Positions 22,311-33,660 of a stretch of DNA of 64,000 bases are shown in pieces (the first letter of the stretch is position 1; every line of letters starts with the position of its first letter). Source of the stretch: Gossypium raimondii (taxonomy: Eukaryota; Streptophyta; Magnoliopsida; Malvales; Malvaceae); NCBI RefSeq assembly GCF_025698545.1, contig NC_068569.1:6882001-6946000 (forward strand), given 5' to 3'. The position numbers and the translations under genes are program-made. The notes under the pieces are model-generated. The model was given only the letters and a program-made list of their open reading frames with translations. It made no database searches and was not told where the DNA came from.

Positions 22311-23275
22311 TAAATATTATCGGGTTGGATTTTATAGTGTTAATTTTTATTATATATGAACTCAATATTGTATTTATTAAATTTTATTATTTATTTATTC
22401 TGAATTTTGGATATATATTTTAAATATTTTAAGTTATTTAAGAGATTTACATTTATTACTCAACAAGAAAATTTAGTTTGGACTTTTATTTATATGTAGC
22501 TGTCTAAGCTATATGAAGGCCTATTTATTATTCATTACATAAACAATTGTTTTCATTAATAAAATTTTTAACTCTAAAATTTAGTTTTTTTGTACAAACG
22601 ATCTTTAAAAGTAGTTTTATTCTCGAGATAAACCTTCATTAAATGCATTACATCATCCAAAAAAACCAAACTTCAATTATAAATAACAAATGGCATTATA
22701 AAATCATTCATAATTACATTATAGATTTATATTTCGAATTTCAACATCCATCATCTTTAAAAGTTAAAAATCATCATCATCTTCGTGTACAGAGGGAGTT
22801 AAGAGTGGAGACATTTCGTTAGTGAAGTCGATGAACTTCCTCATGTCACGTTCTTCAAGCTGTATAAACTTCAACTCAATTACATTAATTGATCTTCATG
22901 TTTTTTAGTTCTTTAACATTCTTGACTGACTAATCTAGTCTTTTAAGTTGTAGCTGGCCAATTATCGTTATTATTATTATTTTGGACTAGGAACAGATCC
23001 CACTAGACTAAACTATTCAGGTATGTCACCATCATAGGAAGTTCTTCAAATTTAGAATCTTCCACATTCCAAGAGCACCACACACCTCACATCATCAATG
23101 CAAGCAAGTCAAAGATTCAATGCTACTCATTTCATCCATTGGATCTTAGTACAAACTTTTCACATTGAGTAGGCTATATCGAGTCATACTCTGTGGAGTT
23201 TCTTTGCTAACTACATCTATAATTCCTTCATAATATAGACTTAAAATCTCAAATTCTTGGTCTTTCAGGAAATCA
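22311..23275. other. NPF8 5' flank, with a possible broken gene tail on the minus strand
   Basis: AT-rich DNA preceding the transporter start at 23276. On the minus strand at about 22769-22890 a reading ends ...MSPLLTPSVHEDDDDF then a stop, which has the look of a protein C-terminus. It is stopped upstream within about 40 codons, and I do not recognise it. No other gene is seen. Confidence 0.3.
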
Positions 23276-25273
23276 ATGGAAGAAGATGATATCTATACAA
23301 ACGATGGGACAGTGGATTACAAAGGAAATCCTGCTAATAAGAAGAAAACTGGAACCTGGAGAACCTGCCCGTTTATCATAGGTAATCACGGAACCTAGTA
23401 GTTGAAATCTGTGATTAAAGATATATCAAGATTGATGTTTAGTTTAAGCATTCTATCAACAGGAAATGAAGTCTGTGAAAGATTGGCATATTATGGGATG
23501 AGCACCAATCTGGTGCTTTACTTTAAGCACCAGCTAAATCAGCATAGCTCAGTGGCTGCTACTAATAACCAGAACTGGGGTGGAACATGCTACATTACAC
23601 CAATAATTGGAGCATTTCTGGCTGATTCTTATCTAGGAAGATATTGGACAATTGCCTGTTTTTCAATCGTCTATATCATTGTAAGTTTTACTTACCTGGT
23701 GCTTGTTATTTAGTCCAGTATTACCAAGTTCTTCGAAAAATTTATCTATATCTTGGTTTTTGAGACAAGAAAAGTTTTACCTTTTGCACAGGGAATGACG
23801 CTTTTAGCTTTGTCTGCATCGGTTCGCGGCATAAGGCCTAGATGCTATGCAGAAGATAACTGCAATCCAACAGAGGTGCAAAGCGCGATGACCTTTCTAG
23901 CGCTTTACCTGATAGCACTAGGAACAGGTGGAATCAAGCCTTGTGTTTCATCATATGGAGCCGACCAGTTCGATGACACAGACGAAAAGGAGAAAAAACA
24001 CAAGAGTTCATTCTTCAACTGGTTCTATCTTTCCATAAACATCGGTGCTCTTATTGCAGGCTCGGTGCTGGTTTGGGTACAAGATAATGTGAGCTGGGGA
24101 TGGGGTTTAGGCATCCCAGCTATAGCCATGGCAATAGCTGTCTGCTTTTTCTTTTCAGGTACTTGTTTGTATCGGAACCAAGTGCCTGGAGGCAGCCCTG
24201 TCACACGCCTGTTTCAGGTATTGGTGGCATCCATCAGGAAATATAAAGTTGCAGTACCTGCAAATAAATCTGTTTTACATGAGACAGCAGATAAAGAGTC
24301 CAATATCAAGGGAAGCCGCAAGATTGACCACACGAATGATCTCAGGTTAGTGCCTGGACTTTAATCTTAATTCTCTTTGTTGCATATTCGGACTGTTGCT
24401 TTAATTCCTTACCTTCGGGATATGGCTATAACTTTCAGTTTCTTCGACAAAGCGGCAGTGGAAATCGAAACTGACCAATTAAAGGGCTCAGTAAATCCGT
24501 GGAGACTTTGCACTGTTACACAGGTCGAGGAGCTGAAAGCAATAATTCGGTTGCTCCCCGTATGGGCCTCTGGGATAATTTTTTCTACTATTTGCAGTCA
24601 GATGGGCAGTTTATTTGTGTTGCAAGGTGAAAGAATGGATACTCATGTTGGTCACTCAAACTTCAAGATCCCTGCGGCATCACTTTCCATCTTCGACACT
24701 CTCAGTGTGACCTTTTGGGTGCCAATCTATGACAGAATCATTGTCCCAGTGACAAGAAAATTCACGGGTCACAAGAATGGCCTAACTCAGCTTCAGCGGA
24801 TGGGAATTGGCCTCTTCATATCCATATTTGCCATGGTAGTTGCAGCGATTCTGGAGCACGAAAGACTGAAAATGATCAAAAGGCACAACTACTATGAGCT
24901 AAAAGAAATGCCAATGACAATCTTTTGGCAGGTTCCACAGTATTTCCTCGTAGGGTGTGCAGAGGTTTTCACATGCATTGGACAGTTGGAGTTTTTCTAC
25001 GAACAAGCACCCGACGCAATGAGGAGTTTCTGCTCTGCTCTATCACTCACCACCGTTGCCCTCGGTAGCTACTTGAGCTCTTTGCTTGTAACCATTGTCA
25101 GCAATGCGACTGCTAAGAATGGGAAATCTGGGTGGATACCGGATAACCTAAATTATGGTCATATCGATTACTTCTTCTGGATCCTGGCAGCGTTGGGTGT
25201 GTTTAATTTAGGCGTTTATGTCTGGTTTGCAAATTGGTACACGTACAAAAAGGCGGTGGGGACTCTTCGTTGA
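23276..25273 (+). CDS. NPF8.1-like: NPF8/PTR-type di- and tripeptide transporter (four exons)
   Basis: A proton-coupled major facilitator of the NRT1/PTR family, expected to import di- and tripeptides across the plasma membrane. Exons are 23276-23381, 23463-23680, 23792-24345 and 24439-25273. All junctions are GT-AG with matching phase, giving 570 residues, the usual length. The start MEEDDIYTNDGTVD matches the PTR1-type N-terminus. The proton-coupling motif NEVCER is at 37-42, followed by LAYYGM. Other family signatures are ALGTGGIKPCVSSYGADQFD, FFNWFYLSINIGA, ESNIKGSRK in the central loop, and QLEFFYEQAPDAMRS near the C-terminus. About twelve hydrophobic segments are visible. The exon 3/4 junction gives DLSFFDKAA where relatives usually have K or R. 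Subfamily assignment is from recalled similarity. Confidence 0.93.
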
Positions 25274-25813
25274 TTGATTATATAAGTTGGCTTGTTGAAG
25301 CGTCTACTTAAGAAGAATTGCAGAAAATTCCCCTTATTATGTATGAAATACAGTCTCTTCACGTCAATGTTTCAAAATAATGTAAGATACAAAGAAACAT
25401 GCTATGACAAAGCAAATTCTCACCTTCGTAATCTCCTTTCCATCCATGGCAATTTAGAGCCATATTTGAAGGTATTTGAGTTCCTGTTTATGGGGCTTGC
25501 CATTTACCCTTCGGCTTTTCCAAATGGTATTATGTACAGTAACTATAATTCTTTAAGACCATAATGGCAACACAATTCTAGTTTCTCCCTCTATCTCATG
25601 TGCCAATCTGAATCCCCACAATATTCTAAACCATCACAAACAATAAGCCAATGATGAAAGGAAAAATAATGACAAAAGTTGTACAAACTTGAATATTATT
25701 TTTCCAGGACAGAATCTTTATTAGGTAAAAGATCACATCAAGATACTTCCAACAAAGCTGTACTAAAACATCAGTGCCTAGAAAGGATTTTCTTACACAA
25801 ACATGGAATGGAA

Positions 25814-26680
25814 CTAAAGTTTGCTACTTTTTTTACCAAACAATGAATGACGACCTTCAGCAATTAACTCCCTTGTCGCTTTGTTTCTGACAAGAACAAT
25901 TGTACCTGAATAACTTCCTCTTTGTCCTAAAACCTTTGAAGTAATCTCTAACTCGTCCTGCAAATGGCCTCTTAGTGGGTCAGATTCAGAACTGCATTTA
26001 GAGAACATATAATTTAACTCTCATACAGCAGGTAACCCTGTCTGAAAGAAGAAGAACCGAACCAATAACTATGGTCGTTCACTGCCAGCGAAGGATCATA
26101 ATTTTGGACTAACTGAACTGATAGTCAAATATCAGTATTCAGAGGGATTGTAGAAAGATATAATATCAATCCATAAAACAAGAAAAAGTAACAGATTCAA
26201 TTCATTGTAAGACGTGAATTAATAATTTTACACATTCTTACATTGAGCTTAGCAGTTCCGAGAAAGGCGATGGACATATCGACTGAAACATTCATAGGAA
26301 GACCTTCGACATGAACAACAGCCGCTCCAACCTCATCGACAAGATTTGCAACAGCACCTTTTGCTAAATTTCCACTTTTATCCTGTCAAAGTTTAATTCG
26401 ATCGCCGAAAATAATAAAAGAAATTAACCCAAATAGGATATAATTATAATTGAATGGAATTTGAGATGGGGGGTTTGGAATAGCTTACAGTGAGGCGAGG
26501 AGGGACTTTCAAGGTGCAGGAAACGAAGCCAGGCTGGACGGTGTCGACACGGATGCCACGCAAGGCGAAATCTTCGTAGAAGCTGCACTGGAAGCCGACT
26601 CGGGTAGGCTGAATATTGAGCCGCGAAACGCTCTCTGCTTCTTCTTTGTTTAGTTGGAGGAATTCCTTACCTCTCTTAGC
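25814..26680 (-). pseudogene. Acyl-CoA thioesterase copy lacking its start codon
   Basis: The left copy of the duplicated hotdog thioesterase. Exons 26382-26242 and 25957-25814 and the body of exon 1 (to 26489) read without stops. They match the intact copy closely, including splice sites and the LVDEVG motif. The first codons are wrecked: where the intact copy has MEEAKEF, this copy has small indels, the only nearby ATG (near 26669) is out of frame, and in-frame stops lie just upstream. It cannot make the same protein from this start. A downstream ATG or an upstream exon could still rescue it. Confidence 0.65.
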
Positions 26681-26745
26681 ATAGATTGTGAAGACTCAAA
26701 ATTATGAGAGGCCTGACGGTTTAAACGGCAAAGTTTTTGCCACTT

Positions 26746-27019
26746 ATCGGTAATTCAATCAGGTAGGCTTGAGGGTTGGACTAGTTCAACATTGGAGCTT
26801 GTAAACATAATAATAAATACATAATAATTTATATTAAATTTTGTTAATTTTATAATTCATTTGGATAATTTACGTTCTATCTCTTTAGCTTCAAATATTA
26901 TTAGAAGAGATAATCCCAAACACTAGTATTAAAAGCATCAATGAATACAAAACATGAATTGTAAAATAAACACAAAAATTCCTTAAAATTTAACTTTTCT
27001 CGTAAATCACTCTCCCCAT
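26746..27019. other. Spacer between duplicated thioesterase units
   Basis: AT-rich DNA with no recognisable coding content, lying upstream of the defective copy and before the second duplication unit. Confidence 0.4.
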
Positions 27020-27800
27020 GTAAGAAGATTTATAGAATATACCCCTATCATGCATGAAACAGTCTCTTCATGTCAATGTTTCAAAATAATGTAAGATACA
27101 ACAAAAGAAAACATGCTATATCAAACAAACCGTCCATCGCAACCTAGAGGATCCAGATTTTCAGGCTCAAGGATTGGGTACCGTCCACCTTCACCCGAAA
27201 GCTTTTGGGTTTGGTCCCACAAGAAGCAGACTACTATAGTTAGCTACAGTCTCTCCATATAAACCATAATCGAGTTTTAGAGTTGCTCGATGTGGAATGG
27301 GGGTGTCCCAAGTATCTTTCACAAGTCTTTACATATAAATCACTGCAATTACCGTATGTCAACAAATTAAATTAAATTATATTAATCTCTATTATCCAAA
27401 CTCTTTTTCTTTCTGAAATATCTGAGTCATGTGTACGAGGCAGAATAACTGAACTCGCGTTACTTACCATTAACCCTTTGATTTTTGCAATGGTATAAGT
27501 TATGTAATGTAACTATTGTTCTTTTAAGACCATAAGGGAAACACAATTTTAATTTCCCCCATAAACCTCCTCAATGTGTCAATCTGAATTCCCTCAATAT
27601 TTTAAAATATCAAAAACAGTAAGCCAATGAGAAAGAACAATAATGGCACGGTTCTACAAACTGGAGCAAAAATGGGCCATACTAGAATCTTTATTCGGTC
27701 CAAAATCACACAATGTACATGCAAGAAAGCAGTTCAGTACATAGCAGTACTAGAAGACCAGTACCTTATAGGGATTTTCTTACACAAACTAGGAATGAAA

Positions 27801-28801
27801 CTAGAGTTTGCTACCATGTTTATCAAACAATGAATGGCGACCTTCAGCTATTAACTCCCCTGTCACTTTGTTTCTGACAAGAACAATTGCACCTGAATAA
27901 CTTCCTCTTCGTCCTAAAACCTTTGAAGTAATCTGTAATTCATCCTGCAAATCACCTCTTAGAGGTCAGATTCAGAGTCGTATTAGAAATACCTATAATT
28001 AAATTCTCTAACAGCCAGTAAGCATGTCTAAGGTCCTTCACTGTCTGCAAAAGGATCATAACCTTGTACAAACTGAACTAATTATCCAATATCAGCATTC
28101 AGTGGGATTACAGGAACTGAGATATGGTATCAATCCAAGAAACAAGACAAAGTAACAAATCTATTGCATTGTAAGAAGTGATAAAGCATTAATGGAAATA
28201 ATTTATACTAAATTCAAAGCAACTCTCTACAATAAAGGACAAAGATAATCGAACCTAAAGATTAGCTCAAATAATTCATGCATTAAAGTGAGACCAACAC
28301 GTTGGAGATCGAATCTCTATCCCTAAGGTGGTTGCCTCTTTAAAAAGGAAAAAAGACAGATATTCTTACATTGAGTTTAGCAGTTCCGAGGAACGAGATG
28401 GACATATCGACTGAAACATTCATAGTAAGACCTTCGACATGAACAATAGCCCCTCCGACTTCATCGACAAGATTTGCAACAGCACCTGTTGCTAAGTTCC
28501 CACTTTTATCCTGCCAAAGTTTAATTTGATTGCCGAAAATAAAAATGAATCCAAATATAATATAATTCTAAAATTGTGGAATTTGGGATAGGGTTTGTGG
28601 ATAGCTTACAGTGAGGCGAGGAGGGACTCTGAAAGTGCAGGAAACGAAGCCAGGCTGGACCGAATCGACACGGATGCCACGCAAGGCGAAATCTTCGTAG
28701 AAGCTGCACTGGAAGCCGAGTCGATGAGGGTGGATAGTGAGTCGGGAAACGCTCTCTGCTTCTTCCTTGTTTAGTTGGAGGAATTCTTTGGCTTCTTCCA
28801 T
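27801..28801 (-). CDS. Hotdog-fold acyl-CoA thioesterase (THEM2/ACOT13-like)
   Basis: A small single-domain thioesterase expected to hydrolyse acyl-CoA or related thioesters as a hotdog-fold tetramer. Exons are 28801-28610, 28510-28370 and 27944-27801, joined in phase 0 by GT-AG introns, giving 158 residues. That is the normal size for this PaaI/ACOT13-type family. The core GNLATGAVANLVDEVGGAIV (69-88) carries the acidic catalytic position D80. The conserved tail reads GRRGSYSGAIVLVRNK and LIAEGRHSLF. It ends HGSKL, a possible but untested C-terminal peroxisomal-type tripeptide (SKL). It is the intact member of a tandem pair with 25814-26680. Confidence 0.88.
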
Positions 28802-28885
28802 GTTCGATTTTCTTGGGTCCCTAGCTTAGATGCTCAATATCTGAAAACCGCAAGAGGTCAAACCGTTCAAACGGCAAAGAAGGTG

Positions 28886-30735
28886 TTTTTTTTTTTTTTG
28901 GGAACCAAGGACTAGTTCAATATTAGCACTAATTAAAATATATAAGTTTTAAGCATAAGCAATCTCAAATAATAATATTTATTATTATTAATTATCAAAA
29001 ATAAATAAAATTTTTATATCAACTTTTGTAATTTTGTTTATGTTATAAAGTATAAAATTTTAATATTCCTCCTAATAGTTAGGATTTATTGTTACTTAAT
29101 AAATAAGATTATATTATGTATAGACGCTTATGATATATTTATGAATCTAATTCCTTTTCAACAACTCTTTTAATTACATCATTAATGAATTAAGCTAACA
29201 CGAGAATAAGTCCAAAGTACTTGTTAGGGATGTTTTCCATAGACTTACTTGACAAAGAAAAACTTAACCTAATTTATCATGAAATTTTAAAAATATAATT
29301 AATGAAATTAAGGATTTTTTCCACCTAAGTGAAACTGATTTCATAAAAAAATATTTAATATGACGATTAGAAACTACCTTAAAACTAATTAATTAAAAAT
29401 GTTTAATAGGATATCATTAGAAAAAGTTATTTAATTAATATGTTTATGAAAATTAATATTAAAAATAATTGGGACTGATAACATTAAAATATTAAAATAT
29501 TGGTGTTTTGAATTTGAATATCATCAAGTGCATTCTTTTTATTTAATAAAAATCTAGATAATAATATTTTTATTTAATAAAATAAATTTTTATAATTATT
29601 CAATTGAATTTGAACTCGATTAATAAAAAACTCTAACTCATTAAATTTTTTAAATGATATAGATTACCGTCTTTTCATTTAAAAAATTCAATTTTAACAT
29701 TTAGTTTTAATTTTGTTGAAATTGGTAATCACAAATTAACAATCTCACCTTCATTTTAAGATTTCTTAACTCTATTACGAGCAACGTCGGTTTGGATTGC
29801 TAGGGCAAAGGTTAAGTTACGGCTGGTCGTTTGTGACCATTTTCTTTTCCACTGGGTGTGCCCTCTTTCACTAAGCCGGATGTGGCTTTGTTTCTCTCAA
29901 CCTTGTGTTCGAGTCTTGTGGTATTGTATTACTCTTTCCTTAATGAAATTCTGTACAATGAGTAAACATAAATAACTCTTATTTTATAATAAAACTTCCC
30001 AAATAATATTTTAAAGCAAGAATTTTGGTTGTTTAAAGCGCATGAGAATGGAAAGGTAATGAAGTGCGTGGGAAGAGGTGAAATGCGAATTTTAAAAGGG
30101 ACAAGTAGAAGTGGTAATGTGGAAGCATCTTTGGGACTCTTTTCTCAAAGCATCCCAAGTTCCTACTTGTACAACAAAACGAATCTCCCAAATATGAAAT
30201 GTTCCACCCTTTCAATTTTAATACAAAATATATTGGTCCTCAAATTACAGTGTTGGTTTAAATCTACACAAGAAACAAATACCCAGTCGAGGTGACACGT
30301 ATTGAAGTGTTAGGAGTTATTTCTTTTTTCAAAAACACGAAGATCGAATCTGATGGTTTCAAAAAACACAAAGAAGAGGTGAGAGAGGGTTTAGGATCCT
30401 CTGACTCGCTTGACTTTAGTATCTTTTTGGGGTTTATATTATATCGAAGGTTAATTTTGAATTGAAAAAAATGATGCAATTAATATAGGTTACAATCAAG
30501 GCCCATATTGATTTCTGATTTCTAAGACAGATGGTGATGGTGATGGTGATGGTAATGGTAATGGAAGCTATCAACATTAAAACCCAAAATATAAAGGGTT
30601 TAACCAGGGTTTTGCATTACTTCTTTAGGTTATTACGTTTTTAATTTCTCCTATGTTATCTTCGGTGTAGTTTAGAAATACGTTATAGCTCTTATTAGTT
30701 TCTCTGAACATGAGCTCATTGCTTCTCCTTAAGCC
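28886..30735. other. Intergenic DNA between divergent genes
   Basis: Separates the thioesterase (minus) from the OCTOPUS-like gene (plus). It is mostly AT-rich. A patch at about 29760-29960 (ending TTAATGAAATTCTGTAC) resembles the 3' tail of plant LINEs. The end of the region should hold the OCTOPUS-like promoter and leader. Confidence 0.35.
30532..30565. repeat. GATGGT/AATGGT microsatellite
   Basis: About five hexamer or trinucleotide units (GATGGTGATGGT then AATGGTAATGG), about 170 bp upstream of the OCTOPUS-like start codon. Confidence 0.75.
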
Positions 30736-32415
30736 ATGACTTCGCAACCCCAGCCTCAACAGCACCGCCGTCAGAGCCGTTGTCTCTCCACCTGTCACCG
30801 CCACCCGACTACCGCACCCATTACTGGGTTCTGTGCATCATGTCTTCGGGAACGTCTAGCAGGCATCCAGGACAACTGCCCCACTCCTTCAACCTCCCAG
30901 CTCCGCCGCTCTAAGTCATGCTCCGGTGGTCCTGCCCCATCCTCCGCCTCTGCCGCCTCCGAGCCCCGCCGTAAATCTTGCGACGTAAGGGCTCACAGTT
31001 CACTACATGACCTTTTCGCCATCGATGACAAAATAACAACCCTCAATCTCAATCACCCTCCTTCAAAAGTTGAAGCTGTTCAAGGTTTTGAAGAAGAAGA
31101 AGAAGAGGAAGGAGAATTGAAAACCATGAAAGAATTCATAGATCTCGAATGGGGCAGCAAAAAAGCTTCAGGGAGATCTTTATGGGAAGCTGCTTCAGCA
31201 TTTAGCAAGAGATTGAGGCAATGGCGGAAAAAACAAAGCAAAAGGAAGGAGAAAAATGAGGCTTCGGTTCTTGAGAAGGCAAACAAAAAGGGGTTAAGAG
31301 AGACTCAGTCGGAGATCGGGGAATATGGGTTGTTTGGAAGAAGATCTTGTGATACTGATCCTAGATTATCAGTTGATGATGCGAGGTATTCCTTTGAAGA
31401 GCCAAGGGCTTCTTGGGACGGTTGTTTGATTGGGAAACAGAAGCCAAAGGCTAACGAGGAAGCAAATGTTGGGGAAGAGAGATTGAGTGCTGTAAAAGAG
31501 GAAGAAAAGATTAGCCCTGGTGGGTCAGCTCAAACGAGAGATTGTTATGCCGATTCATTGACTACAAGGAGGAAGAGTTTGGACCGGTCCAGTTCGAGTA
31601 GGAAGATTTCTATGGGGGAAGCGAATGCTGAAGTGTCTCCCGGGGCTGTTGGGTTGTTTCACGGGGCGAAGCTGTTGGTTACCGAGAAAGAATTAAGGGA
31701 TTCCAATTGGTATTCGAATGTGGAATCTGGATCTAAGGGTGTTGAGTTTGTTGCTTCTGGGGTTGGTCAAAAAGGGTTTACTTTGAGGAAGGCAAAGGGG
31801 TGGAAAAACGTTTGGAGTATGTGGGGTTTGATACAGAGGCGAAAACAGAGTGAATTCGGAGATGAAGAGAAGACTGTCGGAGGATATGTAGGTGACGGGA
31901 GGCTGGCAGAGTCATTTCAGAAACTTACGAGGGTGGCCAATGGGGATGAAGATAGAGGTACTAGAGATGTGAGCGTAGGGACACTAGCGGAGTCGTTGCA
32001 AAAATTAAGGGGGTTGGCTAATGGAGATGAAGGTAAAGTTGTAGGAGGGAATGTGGCTGATCATGGGACACTAGCCGAGTCCTTGAACAAGTTAAGAAAG
32101 GTTGCCAATGGAGCTTCATATGGGACTGTTGTGAGCCAGAAGCTTATGAAGAGCTATAGTGTTAGTGCTAGGAATTCAGTGGATGGATCATCTTTTTATG
32201 GAACAAGTATGCCCGAGTGTAACTCTAAAGGTGATGGTGAAAAGAGAAGGGATAATTCTATGTTGCAGCAGAATAGGAGTGTCAGGTATTCACCTAATAA
32301 CCTCGATCATGGCTTACTGCGGTTCTACTTGACTCCACTGAGGAGTTATAGGAGAAGCAAATCTGGAAGAAGTAAGCTAAGAAACTCAAACTCTGTTAGT
32401 GGAACTGTACTGTAA
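30736..32415 (+). CDS. OPL: OCTOPUS-family protein (DUF740), intronless
   Basis: OCTOPUS proteins are membrane-associated, polarly localised regulators of protophloem differentiation and vascular patterning. The single exon encodes 559 residues. The family's Cys/His signature is near the N-terminus (CLSTCHRHPTTAPITGFCASCL, about 17-38). RRKSCDVRAH, the acidic run EEEEEEGELKTMKEFIDLEW and SLWEAASAFSKRLRQWRKKQ follow. Further Ser-rich basic patches (RRKSLDRSSSSRK) suit membrane and kinase contact. Residues about 389-460 hold three copies of an LAES-x-x-KL-x-x-x-ANG repeat. The C-terminus is basic and Ser-rich (SYRRSKSGRSKLRN). No transmembrane segment or signal peptide is seen. ATG 30736 is the first in the frame. 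Which OCTOPUS paralogue it is cannot be decided here. Confidence 0.88.
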   Translation: MTSQPQPQQHRRQSRCLSTCHRHPTTAPITGFCASCLRERLAGIQDNCPTPSTSQLRRSKSCSGGPAPSSASAASEPRRKSCDVRAHSSLHDLFAIDDKITTLNLNHPPSKVEAVQGFEEEEEEEGELKTMKEFIDLEWGSKKASGRSLWEAASAFSKRLRQWRKKQSKRKEKNEASVLEKANKKGLRETQSEIGEYGLFGRRSCDTDPRLSVDDARYSFEEPRASWDGCLIGKQKPKANEEANVGEERLSAVKEEEKISPGGSAQTRDCYADSLTTRRKSLDRSSSSRKISMGEANAEVSPGAVGLFHGAKLLVTEKELRDSNWYSNVESGSKGVEFVASGVGQKGFTLRKAKGWKNVWSMWGLIQRRKQSEFGDEEKTVGGYVGDGRLAESFQKLTRVANGDEDRGTRDVSVGTLAESLQKLRGLANGDEGKVVGGNVADHGTLAESLNKLRKVANGASYGTVVSQKLMKSYSVSARNSVDGSSFYGTSMPECNSKGDGEKRRDNSMLQQNRSVRYSPNNLDHGLLRFYLTPLRSYRRSKSGRSKLRNSNSVSGTVL

Positions 32416-33588
32416 TGGACGCCTAGATTTGTTATAAGTAGGATATGATGTTGTAAAAACGTGTATGAATGTCTCTTTCTATAGATAAAGAAAACCCCCC
32501 ACATCATATACTCATCTTTCTTGAGCTTAGCATTGCCATACATTTTCCAATAATGTAGCAATGGGGTAAAAAGGATGGAACAGTATCTTCATATTGTTAG
32601 TATAGTGATAATTGTTGCAGAAATGAAATCACTCTGTTCATATTCGTTTTCCCTTTTTACACTGATCTTTGTTCATGCAATTGGGTAGTTTTGTTTATGG
32701 AACTCTTAACCAATTGAATGTAAGCTGAATGGGTGAAAGTTACTACGATTTGCTTGTCAACTTGGATCATTCAAGGCCTAGAAAGATAAGTGGAAGTCAA
32801 TAGTTATTTGAAGGTAAATTAATTATTTTCACTATTCAATCAACATTTTGAGATCTTTTATTGGGCATGAATGTAACGTCTATTTATCTCCTTTTTACCT
32901 TTATTTGCCCCTACAGCCTGTTATATAATTTTTGTGCAACTTTGAAGACATTATTATTTTAGCAAAGGGGTAAATGGATATAATTTTCTGAAAATGGAAA
33001 TGTAAAGCAACAAGACTAAAGATGGTTGTGACAAGTTCAACAGCGAACGAACTATCGCTCAGTAAGCTAAGGAAATCTGGAACATAGAGGAAGGCCGCGT
33101 GCCCTAGTTCCTCCTGTTCTAACTATTCAGGTTTTACATAATAATATGAAAGGAGAAAGGTAAAAAATGATTTCACATTTCAAAATTGTCTTCTGCAGAA
33201 CAAAAAGATAATGAGCCAATGGCTCTTGATTTCATTGCGCACGTGATAAACTAAAGCTCTGTTGCAATTATGTTTAACTATATCTGGATATTATACCCAA
33301 TCTTTGTGTATTGTTAGAGATGCTATTTTCTGTGTATTCGGTCTGTATCCAATACAGTTTGAAGTCGATCGTGACCGCAAGTTGTTCGTCTGAGCTCTGA
33401 AGCAATTTCTTGTTCTTTTTTCCATTTCCTTTGAACCTGAGTCAGAAGCGATCGATCTAGTGTCGTAACTTTCCTATCGTGTAAAGGAGATGATGGCCGC
33501 AGGATAGATAACAGTGGATGACAGAATCTTAACAGAATGAAGTAACTTTTTTATTGTAAATATATTATTAAATGTTCTACTTCATAGG
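32416..33588. other. OCTOPUS-like 3' flank and intergenic DNA
   Basis: The first 250 bp or so probably hold the 3' untranslated region. The remainder shows no gene, although 33030-33120 and 33330-33480 are less AT-rich than the surroundings. Confidence 0.4.
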
Positions 33589-33660
33589 GCGTTTGTAGTC
33601 CAACGGTTAGGATAATTGCCTTCCAAGCAATAGACCCGGGTTCGACTCCCGGCAAACGCA
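33589..33660 (+). tRNA. trnG-TCC: tRNA-Gly (anticodon TCC)
   Basis: A 72-base cloverleaf. The acceptor stem GCGTTTG pairs with CAAACGC, followed by discriminator A. The D arm is GTCC...GGAT. The anticodon arm is TTGC-CTTCCAA-GCAA with anticodon TCC. The T arm is CCGGG-TTCGACT-CCCGG, containing the GGTTCGA box B. There is no intron. A TTTT stretch at about 33670 can end pol III transcription. No CCA is encoded, as expected for a nuclear gene. Confidence 0.95.

Larger units (their letters stand above)
25310..28885. repeat. Tandem duplication spanning the thioesterase gene
   Basis: Unit 1 (about 25310-26745) and unit 2 (about 27020-28885) share the DNA just 3' of the transporter gene (TCAATGTTTCAAAATAATGT at both), the AGACCATAA patch, and all three thioesterase exons with their introns. 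They also share a TTTAAACGGCAAAG/TTCAAACGGCAAAG right edge. Unit 2 contains extra DNA at about 27130-27480. The copies differ at many single bases, so the duplication is not recent. Confidence 0.85.
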
